Assembly (NCBI GenBank): GCA_910579835.1 | Contig: CAJTWQ010000018.1 | Span: 1-32,579, forward strand | Origin: an uncultured Ruminococcus sp. | GTDB taxonomy: Bacteria; Bacillota; Clostridia; Oscillospirales; Ruminococcaceae | Direction: 5' to 3' | Length of the DNA stretch: 32,579 bases | Part shown: in pieces, positions 16,385-23,718 of the stretch | Position numbering within the stretch: the first letter of the stretch is position 1 | Layout: each line of letters begins with the position of its first letter | Notes under the pieces: generated by a model | Databases searched by the model: none | The model's input: the letters and a program-made list of their open reading frames with translations, nothing else | Told to the model about the DNA's origin: nothing | Translations under genes and position numbers: made by a program

Positions 16385-17755
16385 ATGAAAATAGAATGTC
16401 CCAGATGCAAAGAATTATTTGATTTGACGGAAGATATAGCCGACCATATCCGTGAACAGGTTCGCACTAAGGAATTTGAAAAGGAAATCAAAGAACAACT
16501 TACAGCAGCGAAAAAAAGCTATGAAGAACAGCAGAAAAATGCAGTCAACAAAGCTATTCTCGCCGAACGTGAAAATTCAGATAAGCTTCTCGAAGCCGAA
16601 AAGAAAAAGACAGAAGATATTAAAAATCAATTGGCAGATTTAAACGCTAAAGCAGCAAGCTCCGAAGAACGACTTAGATCAATGGAAGAACTACACAAGG
16701 CACAGCGTGAGAAAGATGTCAGTGAGTCTGTTCGCAAGGAACGTGAAAAATATGAAAAACAGATCAAAGAAGCCGAGGATAAAGCGGCAGAACTGAAAAA
16801 CGAAGCCGATAAGGCAAAGATGAATCTTGAACTTGCACGCCGACAGTCTGAAACAGACAGACAGCAGGCTGTCCTTGATGTCAGATCTGAATACCAAGGC
16901 AAGATTGATTCTTTAAAATCGGAATACAATGATAAGCTTGCATCTCTGGAAAAAGAAAAACAGGCTGTTGAGCTTGACCGTGATTATTATAAGGACTTAA
17001 AATCCCGCATGTCCACCAAAATGATCGGAGAAACTCTTGAACAGCACTGCGAAACTGAGTTCAACAAAATACGCATGACTGCATTTCCGACAGCTGAATT
17101 CGGCAAGGATAATCAGATTTCCAAATCCGGCTCAAAAGGCGATTACATCTTCAGAGAGTGCGATGAAAACGGCATAGAAATCATCAGCATTATGTTTGAA
17201 ATGAAAAATGAAGCTGATACAACTGCGACGAAAAAGACCAACAAACATTTCTTCAAGGAGCTTGATAAGGACAGACGTGAAAAGAAATGCGAATATGCGG
17301 TTCTTGTCAGTCTGCTGGAAGCGGACAGCGATCTTTATAATCAGGGGATCGTTGACGTTTCATATGAATATGAGAAAATGTATGTAATCCGTCCACAGTT
17401 TTTCATTCCTCTTATATCGCTGCTGAGAAATGCGGCTATGCGAAGTCTTGAAGCAAGACAGGAACTTGTCCGGATGCAGCAGCAGGATATAGACTTGCAG
17501 AACTTTGAAGCGGCATTTACAGATTTTAAGGATAAATTCGGTTATAACTACAATCAGGCATCAAAGCGCTTTAATGACGCTATAGACGAGATCGACAAGA
17601 CTATTGAGCACCTGAATAAGGTCAAGGAAAATCTTATTAAATCAGGAAATCAGCTGCGCCTTGCAAACGACAAGGTTGACAGCGTATCTATCAGAAAACT
17701 GACGAAAAACAGTCCCTCTATCAGAGCAATGCTCAACGATAAAAAAGAGAATTGA
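16385..17755 (+). CDS. DUF2130 protein: coiled coil plus nuclease-like domain
   Basis: A 456-residue protein of the DUF2130 family. The N-terminus carries one Cys-pair knuckle (C-P-R-C), followed by a long charged coiled coil (about 25-215). The conserved domain (about 220-400) contains M-I-G-E-T-L-E-Q-H-C-E-x-E-F, then G-S-K-G-D-Y-I-F-R-E and, after a short strand, F-E-M-K-N-E-A-D. The D...E-x-K spacing matches PD-(D/E)XK nucleases, so a coiled coil plus nuclease arrangement like RmuC is plausible. No activity is established for the family as far as I know. The ribosome binding site GGAGGATG is strong. It probably shares the trpS transcript. Confidence 0.85.
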   Translation: MKIECPRCKELFDLTEDIADHIREQVRTKEFEKEIKEQLTAAKKSYEEQQKNAVNKAILAERENSDKLLEAEKKKTEDIKNQLADLNAKAASSEERLRSMEELHKAQREKDVSESVRKEREKYEKQIKEAEDKAAELKNEADKAKMNLELARRQSETDRQQAVLDVRSEYQGKIDSLKSEYNDKLASLEKEKQAVELDRDYYKDLKSRMSTKMIGETLEQHCETEFNKIRMTAFPTAEFGKDNQISKSGSKGDYIFRECDENGIEIISIMFEMKNEADTTATKKTNKHFFKELDKDRREKKCEYAVLVSLLEADSDLYNQGIVDVSYEYEKMYVIRPQFFIPLISLLRNAAMRSLEARQELVRMQQQDIDLQNFEAAFTDFKDKFGYNYNQASKRFNDAIDEIDKTIEHLNKVKENLIKSGNQLRLANDKVDSVSIRKLTKNSPSIRAMLNDKKEN

Positions 17756-17824
17756 CTTTGTGGACAAGATTTTTATATTTTTCACATCCGCTTTATACTA
17801 TATATACAAATTTGTCAAAATCAC

Positions 17825-17853
17825 TTGCATTTTGGCCTGTTTTAAGGTATTAT
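17825..17853 (+). promoter_or_regulatory. Promoter of mazG-hup-rqcP
   Basis: TTGCAT at 17825-17830, 17-base spacer, TATTAT at 17848-17853. The start point would be near 17860, about 50 bases before the mazG ATG. Confidence 0.65.
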
Positions 17854-17909
17854 ATTATAGGTGCTGACGCACATATACCGCGCATAAAACCGTCTAAGGA
17901 AGTGTTATT

Positions 17910-18710
17910 ATGGTTGAATACGAACAGAAGCCGAGGTACGGCATAAATGATCTCATTGACATTGTGAGGCTTCTTCGCAGCGTGGGCGGATGTCCCTGGG
18001 ATCGCGAGCAGACTCACGAATCTATCAGAAGTGACTTTATCGAAGAGACCTGTGAGGTTATCGAAGCTATCGACTTGAAAGATACCGGACTTCTAAGGGA
18101 GGAACTTGGAGACGTTCTTTTACAAGTAGTTTTTCACTGCCGGATAGAGGAAGAAAACAGCTCGTTCACCTTTGACGATATATGCGACGGTATATGCAAA
18201 AAGCTAATCGTCCGTCATCCGCATGTTTTCGGTGATGTCCTTGCCGACAGCGCCGATCAGGTTCTCAAAAATTGGGACGCCATAAAAATGGAAACAAAGG
18301 GACAGGAAACCTATACCGATACGCTTAACAGCGTTGCAAAATCACTTCCGGCACTTATGAGAGCTCAGAAGGTTGGAAAGCGCGCTATGCGTGCAGGAAT
18401 GGATTTCCGCTGTGCCGAGGACGCCGCAGCGTGCATCGAAAAGGAAAAGGCTGAACTGGACAAGGCCATAGCGAATAACGATAAGGCAAACATTGAAGAG
18501 GAAATCGGTGATCTGCTCTTTTCCTGCGTAAATGCTGCACGCCATCTGGGTGTTGACGCCGAACTTGCACTTAAAGCAGCAACAGATAAATTTATCAGTA
18601 GATTCGCTGCAGCAGAAAAGCTCACGGTTGAGGATGGACTCGAAATAGACAAGCTTTCCATCGAGGAGCTTGACGTTTATTGGAACAAAGCAAAAAAACA
18701 GTTGCACTAA
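17910..18710 (+). CDS. mazG: Nucleoside triphosphate pyrophosphohydrolase MazG
   Basis: Hydrolyses (deoxy)nucleoside triphosphates to monophosphates and pyrophosphate, a house-cleaning and stress role. The 266-residue length is that of the two-domain form. The first MazG domain is complete: G-G-C-P-W-D-R-E-Q-T-H, E-E-T-C-E-V-I-E-A-I and E-E-L-G-D-V-L-L-Q-V-V-F-H, giving the E-x-x-E and E-x-x-D metal ligands. A second, more divergent domain follows near residue 165 with E-E-I-G-D-L-L-F-S-C-V-N. It is the first gene of a mazG-hup-rqcP group that is common in clostridia. No SAM-dependent (YabN-type) methylase domain is fused. Confidence 0.94.
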   Translation: MVEYEQKPRYGINDLIDIVRLLRSVGGCPWDREQTHESIRSDFIEETCEVIEAIDLKDTGLLREELGDVLLQVVFHCRIEEENSSFTFDDICDGICKKLIVRHPHVFGDVLADSADQVLKNWDAIKMETKGQETYTDTLNSVAKSLPALMRAQKVGKRAMRAGMDFRCAEDAAACIEKEKAELDKAIANNDKANIEEEIGDLLFSCVNAARHLGVDAELALKAATDKFISRFAAAEKLTVEDGLEIDKLSIEELDVYWNKAKKQLH

Positions 18711-18784
18711 AGCTTGAAAACAGCTGTTTGCGAAGTGTCATTGCTTCTATGCTTTCTGAACATAATTTATTGGAGGAATTAAAA

Positions 18785-19060
18785 ATGACAAAAGCAGAAC
18801 TTATTAATTCTATTGCAGACAAAGCAAACTGCACAAAAAAAGATGCCGGATGCGCTCTTGAAGCAACCCTTGCAGCAATTCAAGAGGCACTTGAAAAGGG
18901 AGAAAAGGTTTCTATCACTGGATTTGGTACATTTGAAATTCGTGAAAGAGGTGAAAAGAAGGGAATTAACCCCAGAACAAAGCAGCCTATGACCTGCCCG
19001 CCATGCAAGACTCCTGCTTTCAAAGCTGGAAAGACCCTCAAGGAAGCCGTTAATAAATAA
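18785..19060 (+). CDS. hup: HU family DNA-binding protein
   Basis: A 91-residue nucleoid protein that bends DNA as a dimer. The start at 18785 follows GGAGG by about eight bases; upstream in-frame codons overlap mazG and are not needed. The family signature G-F-G-T-F-E-I-R-E-R is present, followed by the basic arm with N-P-R-T-K-Q-P and the C-terminal F-K-A-G-K-T-L-K-E. It carries four Cys (C-T-K-K, G-C-A, and C-P-P-C in the DNA-binding arm), more than most HU proteins; the C-P-P-C pair is unusual. Position between mazG and rqcP is the usual clostridial arrangement. A terminator-like hairpin follows. Confidence 0.95.
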   Translation: MTKAELINSIADKANCTKKDAGCALEATLAAIQEALEKGEKVSITGFGTFEIRERGEKKGINPRTKQPMTCPPCKTPAFKAGKTLKEAVNK

Positions 19061-19067
19061 CCAAAAA

Positions 19068-19120
19068 GCTGTCCCTCATATCTGTCATTACACGGACAAA
19101 GGGACAGCGGCACTCTTTTT
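19068..19120 (+). terminator. Terminator-like hairpin between hup and rqcP
   Basis: A 9-bp stem (19068-19076 with 19100-19108) encloses a smaller stem (19083-19086 with 19095-19098) and is followed at a short distance by CTTTTT. It could partly end transcription after hup, so that HU is made in excess over RqcP. Confidence 0.6.
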
Positions 19121-19134
19121 ATGGGGGGAATTCG

Positions 19135-19377
19135 ATGAGATTAGACAAATATCTTAAAGTTACACGACTCATTAAGCGCAGAACTATCGCTAATGAAGCC
19201 TGCGACGCACAAAAAATTGTTGTTAACGGCAAAGCCGCAAGAGCTTCTTATGATGTCAAAGTCGGTGATATTATAGAGATCAACATGGGAAATCGTCCTC
19301 TGAAGGTCAAGGTACTAAATGTTACCGAATACGCCACAAAAGAAAACGCCGCTGATAATTATACGGTTATTGAATAA
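19135..19377 (+). CDS. rqcP: RqcP, S4-domain ribosome quality-control factor
   Basis: An 80-residue single S4-domain protein of the YabO/RqcP (Hsp15-like) family. It binds obstructed 50S subunits with peptidyl-tRNA and works with RqcH in C-terminal alanine tailing of stalled chains. The S4 signature M-R-L-D-K-Y-L-K-V-T-R-L-I-K-R-R-T is at the N-terminus, followed by V-N-G-K-A-A-R and V-K-V-G-D. A run of six Gs serves as the ribosome binding site. In many spore-formers yabP, yabQ and divIC follow this gene; here a convergent terminator and an unrelated regulator follow instead. Confidence 0.93.
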   Translation: MRLDKYLKVTRLIKRRTIANEACDAQKIVVNGKAARASYDVKVGDIIEINMGNRPLKVKVLNVTEYATKENAADNYTVIE

Positions 19378-19405
19378 AAAAATCCCCGAAAATTCGGGGA
19401 TTTTT
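19378..19405. terminator. Bidirectional terminator between rqcP and the AraC-family gene
   Basis: Nearly perfect palindrome (arms 19378-19390 and 19393-19405) with a CCCCG core, A-run on the left and T-run on the right. It serves both converging transcripts. Confidence 0.9.
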
Positions 19406-19409
19406 ATTA

Positions 19410-20291
19410 TTATCCGATCTCTTTCACGGCGATCCAGACCTCACACTCATATTCCGGATCGTCAACATCGGCAGAGGGATATACCTCTATTTCAATGCCT
19501 TTGCCGTATTCGTACTTGTCACTCTGAGGAAAAAATTCTGTAAAGATCTTCTTGTAAGTCTCCGGGAATACGTCCGGCATATTTCCCTTTATAGTAAAAA
19601 CAGCATACGTTGCAGCTGGAATATCTATAATTTCAAATTTGCTGTCCTCAACAAATCTGCCGTCATATTCGCTGCCTATACCGTATGGAAATTCGTTTTC
19701 CTCAATAATTCCCGAAAAACAAACGCCGATAAGTCCTCTGAGCCGTGGATTTTCCGGGATATAGCCCGCCAGCCTTTGCGTTGAGCCATCGTTCATACAT
19801 TCGCCCCAGAATGCCGAAATATCGGGGGTTGCCGTCATTCCGTCCTGCTTTGATACCTGTTTGCGTTTGCAGATAATCTTGAAATCATCCAGCTTTTCGA
19901 TCCTGTAGTCCATTGTACTACCTCCTGATAAAATAAGTTTCACAGACAGTCTGGAAAAGGACTTTACATTTTTTCCACGTTTAGCCTCCGTCGGTGTAAC
20001 GCCATGAAAATTTGTAAATGCACGGGTAAAGCTCTCAGGGGAATCATAGCCGTATCTCAACGCCACGTCTATCACCTTGTCATTCTGGCTTATCAGATCA
20101 GAGGCAGACATTGATAGTCTCCGCCGGCGAATATATTCTCCTACTGTGAACCCACAGACAATGCTGAATATCCTCTGAAAATGAAACTGTGAGGAATATG
20201 CCTTTTTCGCCGCCGTTTCATAGTCAATCTCGTCCGCCAGATGCAGTTCAATATAGTCAATCGCCCTTTGTATACCCTTTATCCATTCCAT
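19410..20291 (-). CDS. AraC-family regulator with GyrI-like effector domain
   Basis: A 293-residue transcription factor. The N-terminal 105 residues form the double helix-turn-helix of the AraC/XylS family, with F-H-F-Q-R-I-F in the first unit and V-A-L-R-Y-G-Y-D-S-P-E-S-F-T-R-A-F plus G-V-T-P-T-E-A in the second. From about residue 125 it has a GyrI-like small-molecule-binding domain that starts M-D-Y-R-I-E-K. It contains F-W-G-E-C and ends Y-E-C-E-V-W-I-A-V-K. This SoxS/Rob-like order is common in clostridia, where members respond to toxic or cationic compounds, but the ligand here is unknown. GGAGG lies eight bases before the ATG. No obvious target gene is adjacent. Confidence 0.9.
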   Translation of the reverse strand: MEWIKGIQRAIDYIELHLADEIDYETAAKKAYSSQFHFQRIFSIVCGFTVGEYIRRRRLSMSASDLISQNDKVIDVALRYGYDSPESFTRAFTNFHGVTPTEAKRGKNVKSFSRLSVKLILSGGSTMDYRIEKLDDFKIICKRKQVSKQDGMTATPDISAFWGECMNDGSTQRLAGYIPENPRLRGLIGVCFSGIIEENEFPYGIGSEYDGRFVEDSKFEIIDIPAATYAVFTIKGNMPDVFPETYKKIFTEFFPQSDKYEYGKGIEIEVYPSADVDDPEYECEVWIAVKEIG

Positions 20292-20372
20292 TTCACTTTC
20301 CTCCTGTTCTGTAATTCCATTATACCAGAACGGCAGAATTATTTCCTGATATCTGATGCTTTTGTATGTCAG

Positions 20373-20403
20373 ACAAAAAATTCCCCGATAAATCAGGGAA
20401 TTT
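20373..20403 (-). terminator. Intrinsic terminator after the SDR gene
   Basis: An 8-bp stem (20378-20385 with 20396-20403) followed on the minus strand by a run of Ts (the A-run at 20373-20380). It lies five bases past the stop codon. Confidence 0.8.
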
Positions 20404-20407
20404 CCTA

Positions 20408-21364
20408 TTATTTCGTATTACTCAGATCCCAACGCGGCGTCGTCAGTTTTGCAGCTCTTGTATTGTCAAGAAGATTGTTATATTCCAGCTTGTTCAGATC
20501 AAGATAGCGATAATTTGTCTTTTCATCCTTGTTTCCGCCAAAAATTCCCTTTATCTTTGAGAAAGTTCCGCTTCCCGGATTCTTCTGAAGAACAGGTCCA
20601 AGCCGATAATTTTCTCTCATAAAGCTAATTATGTCGGCACAAGTTGTAAGCAGCTTATCGCTCACGTTATATATTCCGGCATAACTGAGATCATCCGCAT
20701 TCTTTGCATAGCACAAGATAAAATCGACCAAATTGTGAACACAGCAAAGCTGAAATCCGTTCTGCCCCTGACCGATAACAAAATGTGTCCCGTCCTTTGG
20801 ATTTGTAATTCTGGACATAAGATTTTCAGTAAAATTATGTGTATATACAGGAGAATATCTTACAATACAGCATATAACTTTTTTATGATGCTGCATTTCT
20901 GCAACAAGAGCCTTTTCAGAATCCAGCTTCATGACCGCATAATTTGAATCGGGTTTCAGCTCAGAATCCTCTCGTATAGGTTCCCTTGTTTTTGGAAAAT
21001 CATAAACCTTGTCTGTACTAAGGAGAATAATTTTTCCAACATTCTCTGTCATTGCATAACGATATACAAACTTATCACACAGCCTGCTTTCGTTCATTTC
21101 TTTTTCAGTAACAATAGGGCCAAGATCATTGTCAACAGTACAGGCGCCATGAATCAGAATATCAACCTTGTTTTTTTCAAACACCTCGGCATATGCATCC
21201 TTATCGGTTGGATTAGCCTGCACAAAGGAATAATGAAGTTTGCCCTCGTTATAAATCCCCTGTTCACGGTCAATAGCTATAACTTCAAAACCCTTTTTGA
21301 GAAGTCCAGAACAGATATACTGCCCTATAAGTCCGCATCCACCTGTCACAACAACCGTATTCAT
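20408..21364 (-). CDS. NAD-dependent epimerase/dehydratase (extended SDR)
   Basis: A 318-residue Rossmann-fold enzyme, probably acting on a nucleotide sugar. The start at 21364 is chosen because AAAGGA precedes it by about ten bases; an upstream in-frame ATG (21409) lies inside the structured leader. Cofactor binding: T-G-G-C-G-L-I-G at 7-14. Active site: Y142-A-V-M-K146 (Y-x-x-x-K), with S-T-D-K-V-Y before it. It is clearly distinct from GalE (25763-26776). The C-terminal third is not close to a subfamily I can name, so the substrate is open. It is a single gene with its own promoter, leader and terminator. Confidence 0.85.
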   Translation of the reverse strand: MNTVVVTGGCGLIGQYICSGLLKKGFEVIAIDREQGIYNEGKLHYSFVQANPTDKDAYAEVFEKNKVDILIHGACTVDNDLGPIVTEKEMNESRLCDKFVYRYAMTENVGKIILLSTDKVYDFPKTREPIREDSELKPDSNYAVMKLDSEKALVAEMQHHKKVICCIVRYSPVYTHNFTENLMSRITNPKDGTHFVIGQGQNGFQLCCVHNLVDFILCYAKNADDLSYAGIYNVSDKLLTTCADIISFMRENYRLGPVLQKNPGSGTFSKIKGIFGGNKDEKTNYRYLDLNKLEYNNLLDNTRAAKLTTPRWDLSNTK

Positions 21365-21383
21365 TATCACAGCATCCTTTCTT

Positions 21384-21450
21384 GCATAAGGAATCACCAA
21401 CCAAATCACACCTTGTTGCTTGGCTTATGCTCCACCTGCCAGATTCCTTA
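21384..21450 (-). promoter_or_regulatory. Leader with two mutually exclusive stems before the SDR gene
   Basis: In the roughly 88-base leader, a 9-bp stem pairs 21442-21450 with 21387-21395. A 7-bp stem pairs 21424-21430 with 21384-21390. They compete for 21387-21390, next to the ribosome binding site at about 21374-21381. This is the geometry of a riboswitch or other folding switch; no known class was recognised. Confidence 0.45.
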
Positions 21451-21458
21451 ACTGTAAT

Positions 21459-21487
21459 ATTATATCATATTTTATTCATTACTGCAA
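21459..21487 (-). promoter_or_regulatory. Promoter of the SDR gene
   Basis: Minus strand: TTGCAG (21487-21482), 17-base spacer, TATAAT (21464-21459). The start point would be near 21452, directly at the first arm of the 9-bp stem. Confidence 0.75.
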
Positions 21488-21529
21488 TACCGTTAATAAT
21501 TTATTTACAATATTCAGTGAACTGCACAA

Positions 21530-22942
21530 TTAATCTGTTTCTCCGCTATTAACCTTATCTATATAATTCTGAACAACTGCACTTATAGAATCATATGTTT
21601 CGCTCCATGGCGTTCCTCTGGCCGTATTTCTCAGACTATTGTCAATTATATCCGCACAGTCAGCAGACACTCCTCGTGAAATATCAAGAACAGGATTTTT
21701 ATCTGCCAGCTTTTGAAGACTCTCTTTCATATCCACCATTTCCTGCGTCCAGCCGTAATTTTCTGTATACATAGTATCAGCGGCTGCCCTTGCTTCATCA
21801 TTCATCAAAACGTAACGCTTACAGTCAAGATATTTAGCCACGCCCTCAGGATTGGATGCTCCGGAAACAATGGAATAAGCCTCCATTTTTGCGGAGACAT
21901 AATATTTATCAGCTTTTGGATCCCTTGGCATGGGTACGAAAAATACATCCTCACCATATTTTTCTTTCCATTCCTCCGGATTTGAATAAAGCTCATAAAG
22001 CCCCACAGGATAGAACAAAAGCTTTCCCTCGCCAATATAATTGGGCTTCGACTCCCAACCATAATCTCCTACACCGATAGCGATCAGATCTTTCTGATAA
22101 AGCTCGTATATCCAATTCTGAACACGTTCCATATTCGGGTCGGAAAGGTTGCTCACTATTTTTCCGTCCTCAATTCCCACTGGAGGAATGCCCGTTGTGT
22201 TAATCAGACCAAATTCAAACCACCAACTGTCGATACCGAAACGCTGGTTCGACGTATCTACATACTTTTCAAGAAGCTCCTGAAAGGTATCCCACGTCCA
22301 CTGGTCATTTTCATACAGTACAGCAGGATCGTCAAGTCCAGCCTCCTGAATAGTTTTTCTGTTATAGAGCACGGCAATAGAATCTCCGGTTGTTTGAATA
22401 ACGGCGGTATAATGCTTTCCGTTCCACATAATACTGTCATTTACATCCTTTACGTCTTTCCACAAAGGCGATTCAAAGTCGATATAATTATCAACCGGCA
22501 TAAACATCTCACGAATGGCGCCCTTTGGAATGGCATCTCCGTTTCCCGCAAAGAAAAAATCAATTCCCTCGCCGCTGCTTATAGCCTCGGCCAGTTTATC
22601 ATAACGCTTATCATAATCAACATAATAAAATTTAATATTTCCCCCGTAAATCTGCTGAAAATAATAAAGATCAGCGTGCGGCACGGGATCAGATTCGTTT
22701 GGATTTATATCCCAATCGGACATCCATTTTATGGTTTTATTTTCAAGCTTGCCGTCCAGAGTAATGCTTTTTTCATTTTCGCGTGCCTTTATAAGCTGCG
22801 CTTCCCTCTCCGGAGGCATCGTCATATCTTCTTTTTTATTTTCATTTGCATCGGATCCGCTGTCTGAGCTTCCGCAGGCAGCAACGGAAAATGTCATTAC
22901 TGACATTGCCAATGCGGCAAGAAAAGCTTTCAGCTTTCTCAT
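21530..22942 (-). CDS. Extracellular solute-binding lipoprotein (family 1, sugar type)
   Basis: A 470-residue ABC-transporter substrate-binding protein of the carbohydrate type. The signal peptide ends V-A-A-C with Cys23 as the lipidated residue, followed by a Ser/Asp/Asn-rich tether. The mature part shows the two-lobe family pattern: an early F-Y-Y-V-D-Y strand, D-F-F-F-A-G-N-G-D, the hinge-side A-V-L-Y-N-R-K-T-I-Q-E-A-G-L-D-D-P, and W-T-W-D-T-F-Q-E-L-L-E-K. No permease or ATPase gene is nearby, so it must work with a transporter encoded elsewhere or act as a sensor. AAGGGG precedes the ATG by about ten bases. No terminator is obvious after its stop. Confidence 0.9.
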   Translation of the reverse strand: MRKLKAFLAALAMSVMTFSVAACGSSDSGSDANENKKEDMTMPPEREAQLIKARENEKSITLDGKLENKTIKWMSDWDINPNESDPVPHADLYYFQQIYGGNIKFYYVDYDKRYDKLAEAISSGEGIDFFFAGNGDAIPKGAIREMFMPVDNYIDFESPLWKDVKDVNDSIMWNGKHYTAVIQTTGDSIAVLYNRKTIQEAGLDDPAVLYENDQWTWDTFQELLEKYVDTSNQRFGIDSWWFEFGLINTTGIPPVGIEDGKIVSNLSDPNMERVQNWIYELYQKDLIAIGVGDYGWESKPNYIGEGKLLFYPVGLYELYSNPEEWKEKYGEDVFFVPMPRDPKADKYYVSAKMEAYSIVSGASNPEGVAKYLDCKRYVLMNDEARAAADTMYTENYGWTQEMVDMKESLQKLADKNPVLDISRGVSADCADIIDNSLRNTARGTPWSETYDSISAVVQNYIDKVNSGETD

Positions 22943-22988
22943 TCACCATATCCCCTTTTCTATTATACGCCGACGTATCTGCACATAT

Positions 22989-23018
22989 ATTATACCATAT
23001 CGTATGCAAATTTGTCAA
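22989..23018 (-). promoter_or_regulatory. Promoter of the solute-binding protein gene
   Basis: Minus strand: TTGACA (23018-23013), 18-base spacer, TATAAT (22994-22989) with TGG before it (extended -10). A second TATAAT lies just downstream near 22963-22968. Confidence 0.75.
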
Positions 23019-23052
23019 CAGTTCACAAAGCCTGTCTATGAAGTTTACTGAA

Positions 23053-23718
23053 TCATTTCGCACTACACTGCGCCGAAAACGAACATTTTCCCCTCATATT
23101 ACAAAATTCACATCTGCTCGGCATATTCTCTACAGGACTTTCAGATATTCCTATCACTGCCGTGACTGATTTTGAAGGCATCATAATGTTCTCAGGCGTT
23201 ACTGTCAGTCCGATTCTTCTCTGTGCATTCAGAGCTTTCAAAAAATCCTCCTGCAGCGATATAGGAAGATCGCCGTATCCCGGACTAAACCGCCACGTCC
23301 TGTATGCGGCCTTTACCTCTGAAAAAATCTCTTTTTCCACCTTATCGCATACCTGTTCGACAAGTGCACTACACACACAATCCATTGCAAGGGCTTCAGC
23401 CATATCTGTAACTTCCGCCGTGCGGATAAGCTTATCGGCCTCAAAAGAAAGAGTAGCTGCAAAAATTACAGCTTTTCCGCATCCGCTAAGATGTTTTTTA
23501 ATATCATTTCCTGTCAGCTTAAACCCGAACGCTTTCAAAACAACGTCGTCCCCCGTAATCTCTATTTCGCTGACACGATAAACAAACTTCGGAACAATGC
23601 TTTTGCCGGCCGCTTCATCCGCCTTTTCTATAAGCCGGCATACCGCTTCGTCTGGTTCTCCCTTTACCCCCATATACCGAGCCGCCTCGCTGACTGAAAC
23701 AGGTTCCAGACGGATCAT
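23053..23718 (-). CDS. Stand-alone methionine synthase reactivation domain
   Basis: A 221-residue protein matching the activation domain of B12-dependent methionine synthase (MetH), which binds S-adenosylmethionine and re-methylates oxidised cobalamin. The diagnostic block R-F-S-P-G-Y-G-D (R-x-x-x-G-Y-G) is present at about residue 143, followed by L-P-I-S-L-Q. Unlike the MetH domain it ends in a Cys cluster: Cys203, 206, 212 and 218, which could hold a metal. Its first codon overlaps the metF stop (ATGA), so the two are translationally coupled. The cobalamin- and homocysteine-binding parts of MetH must be encoded elsewhere. The arrangement is common in anaerobes, where MetH is often split. 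Confidence 0.88.
   Translation of the reverse strand: MIRLEPVSVSEAARYMGVKGEPDEAVCRLIEKADEAAGKSIVPKFVYRVSEIEITGDDVVLKAFGFKLTGNDIKKHLSGCGKAVIFAATLSFEADKLIRTAEVTDMAEALAMDCVCSALVEQVCDKVEKEIFSEVKAAYRTWRFSPGYGDLPISLQEDFLKALNAQRRIGLTVTPENIMMPSKSVTAVIGISESPVENMPSRCEFCNMRGKCSFSAQCSAK

Noticed and set aside
21365..21409. Longer N-terminus for the SDR protein
   Set aside because: The extra codons fall in the structured leader and before the ribosome binding site; the Rossmann strand starts right after the Met at 21364.
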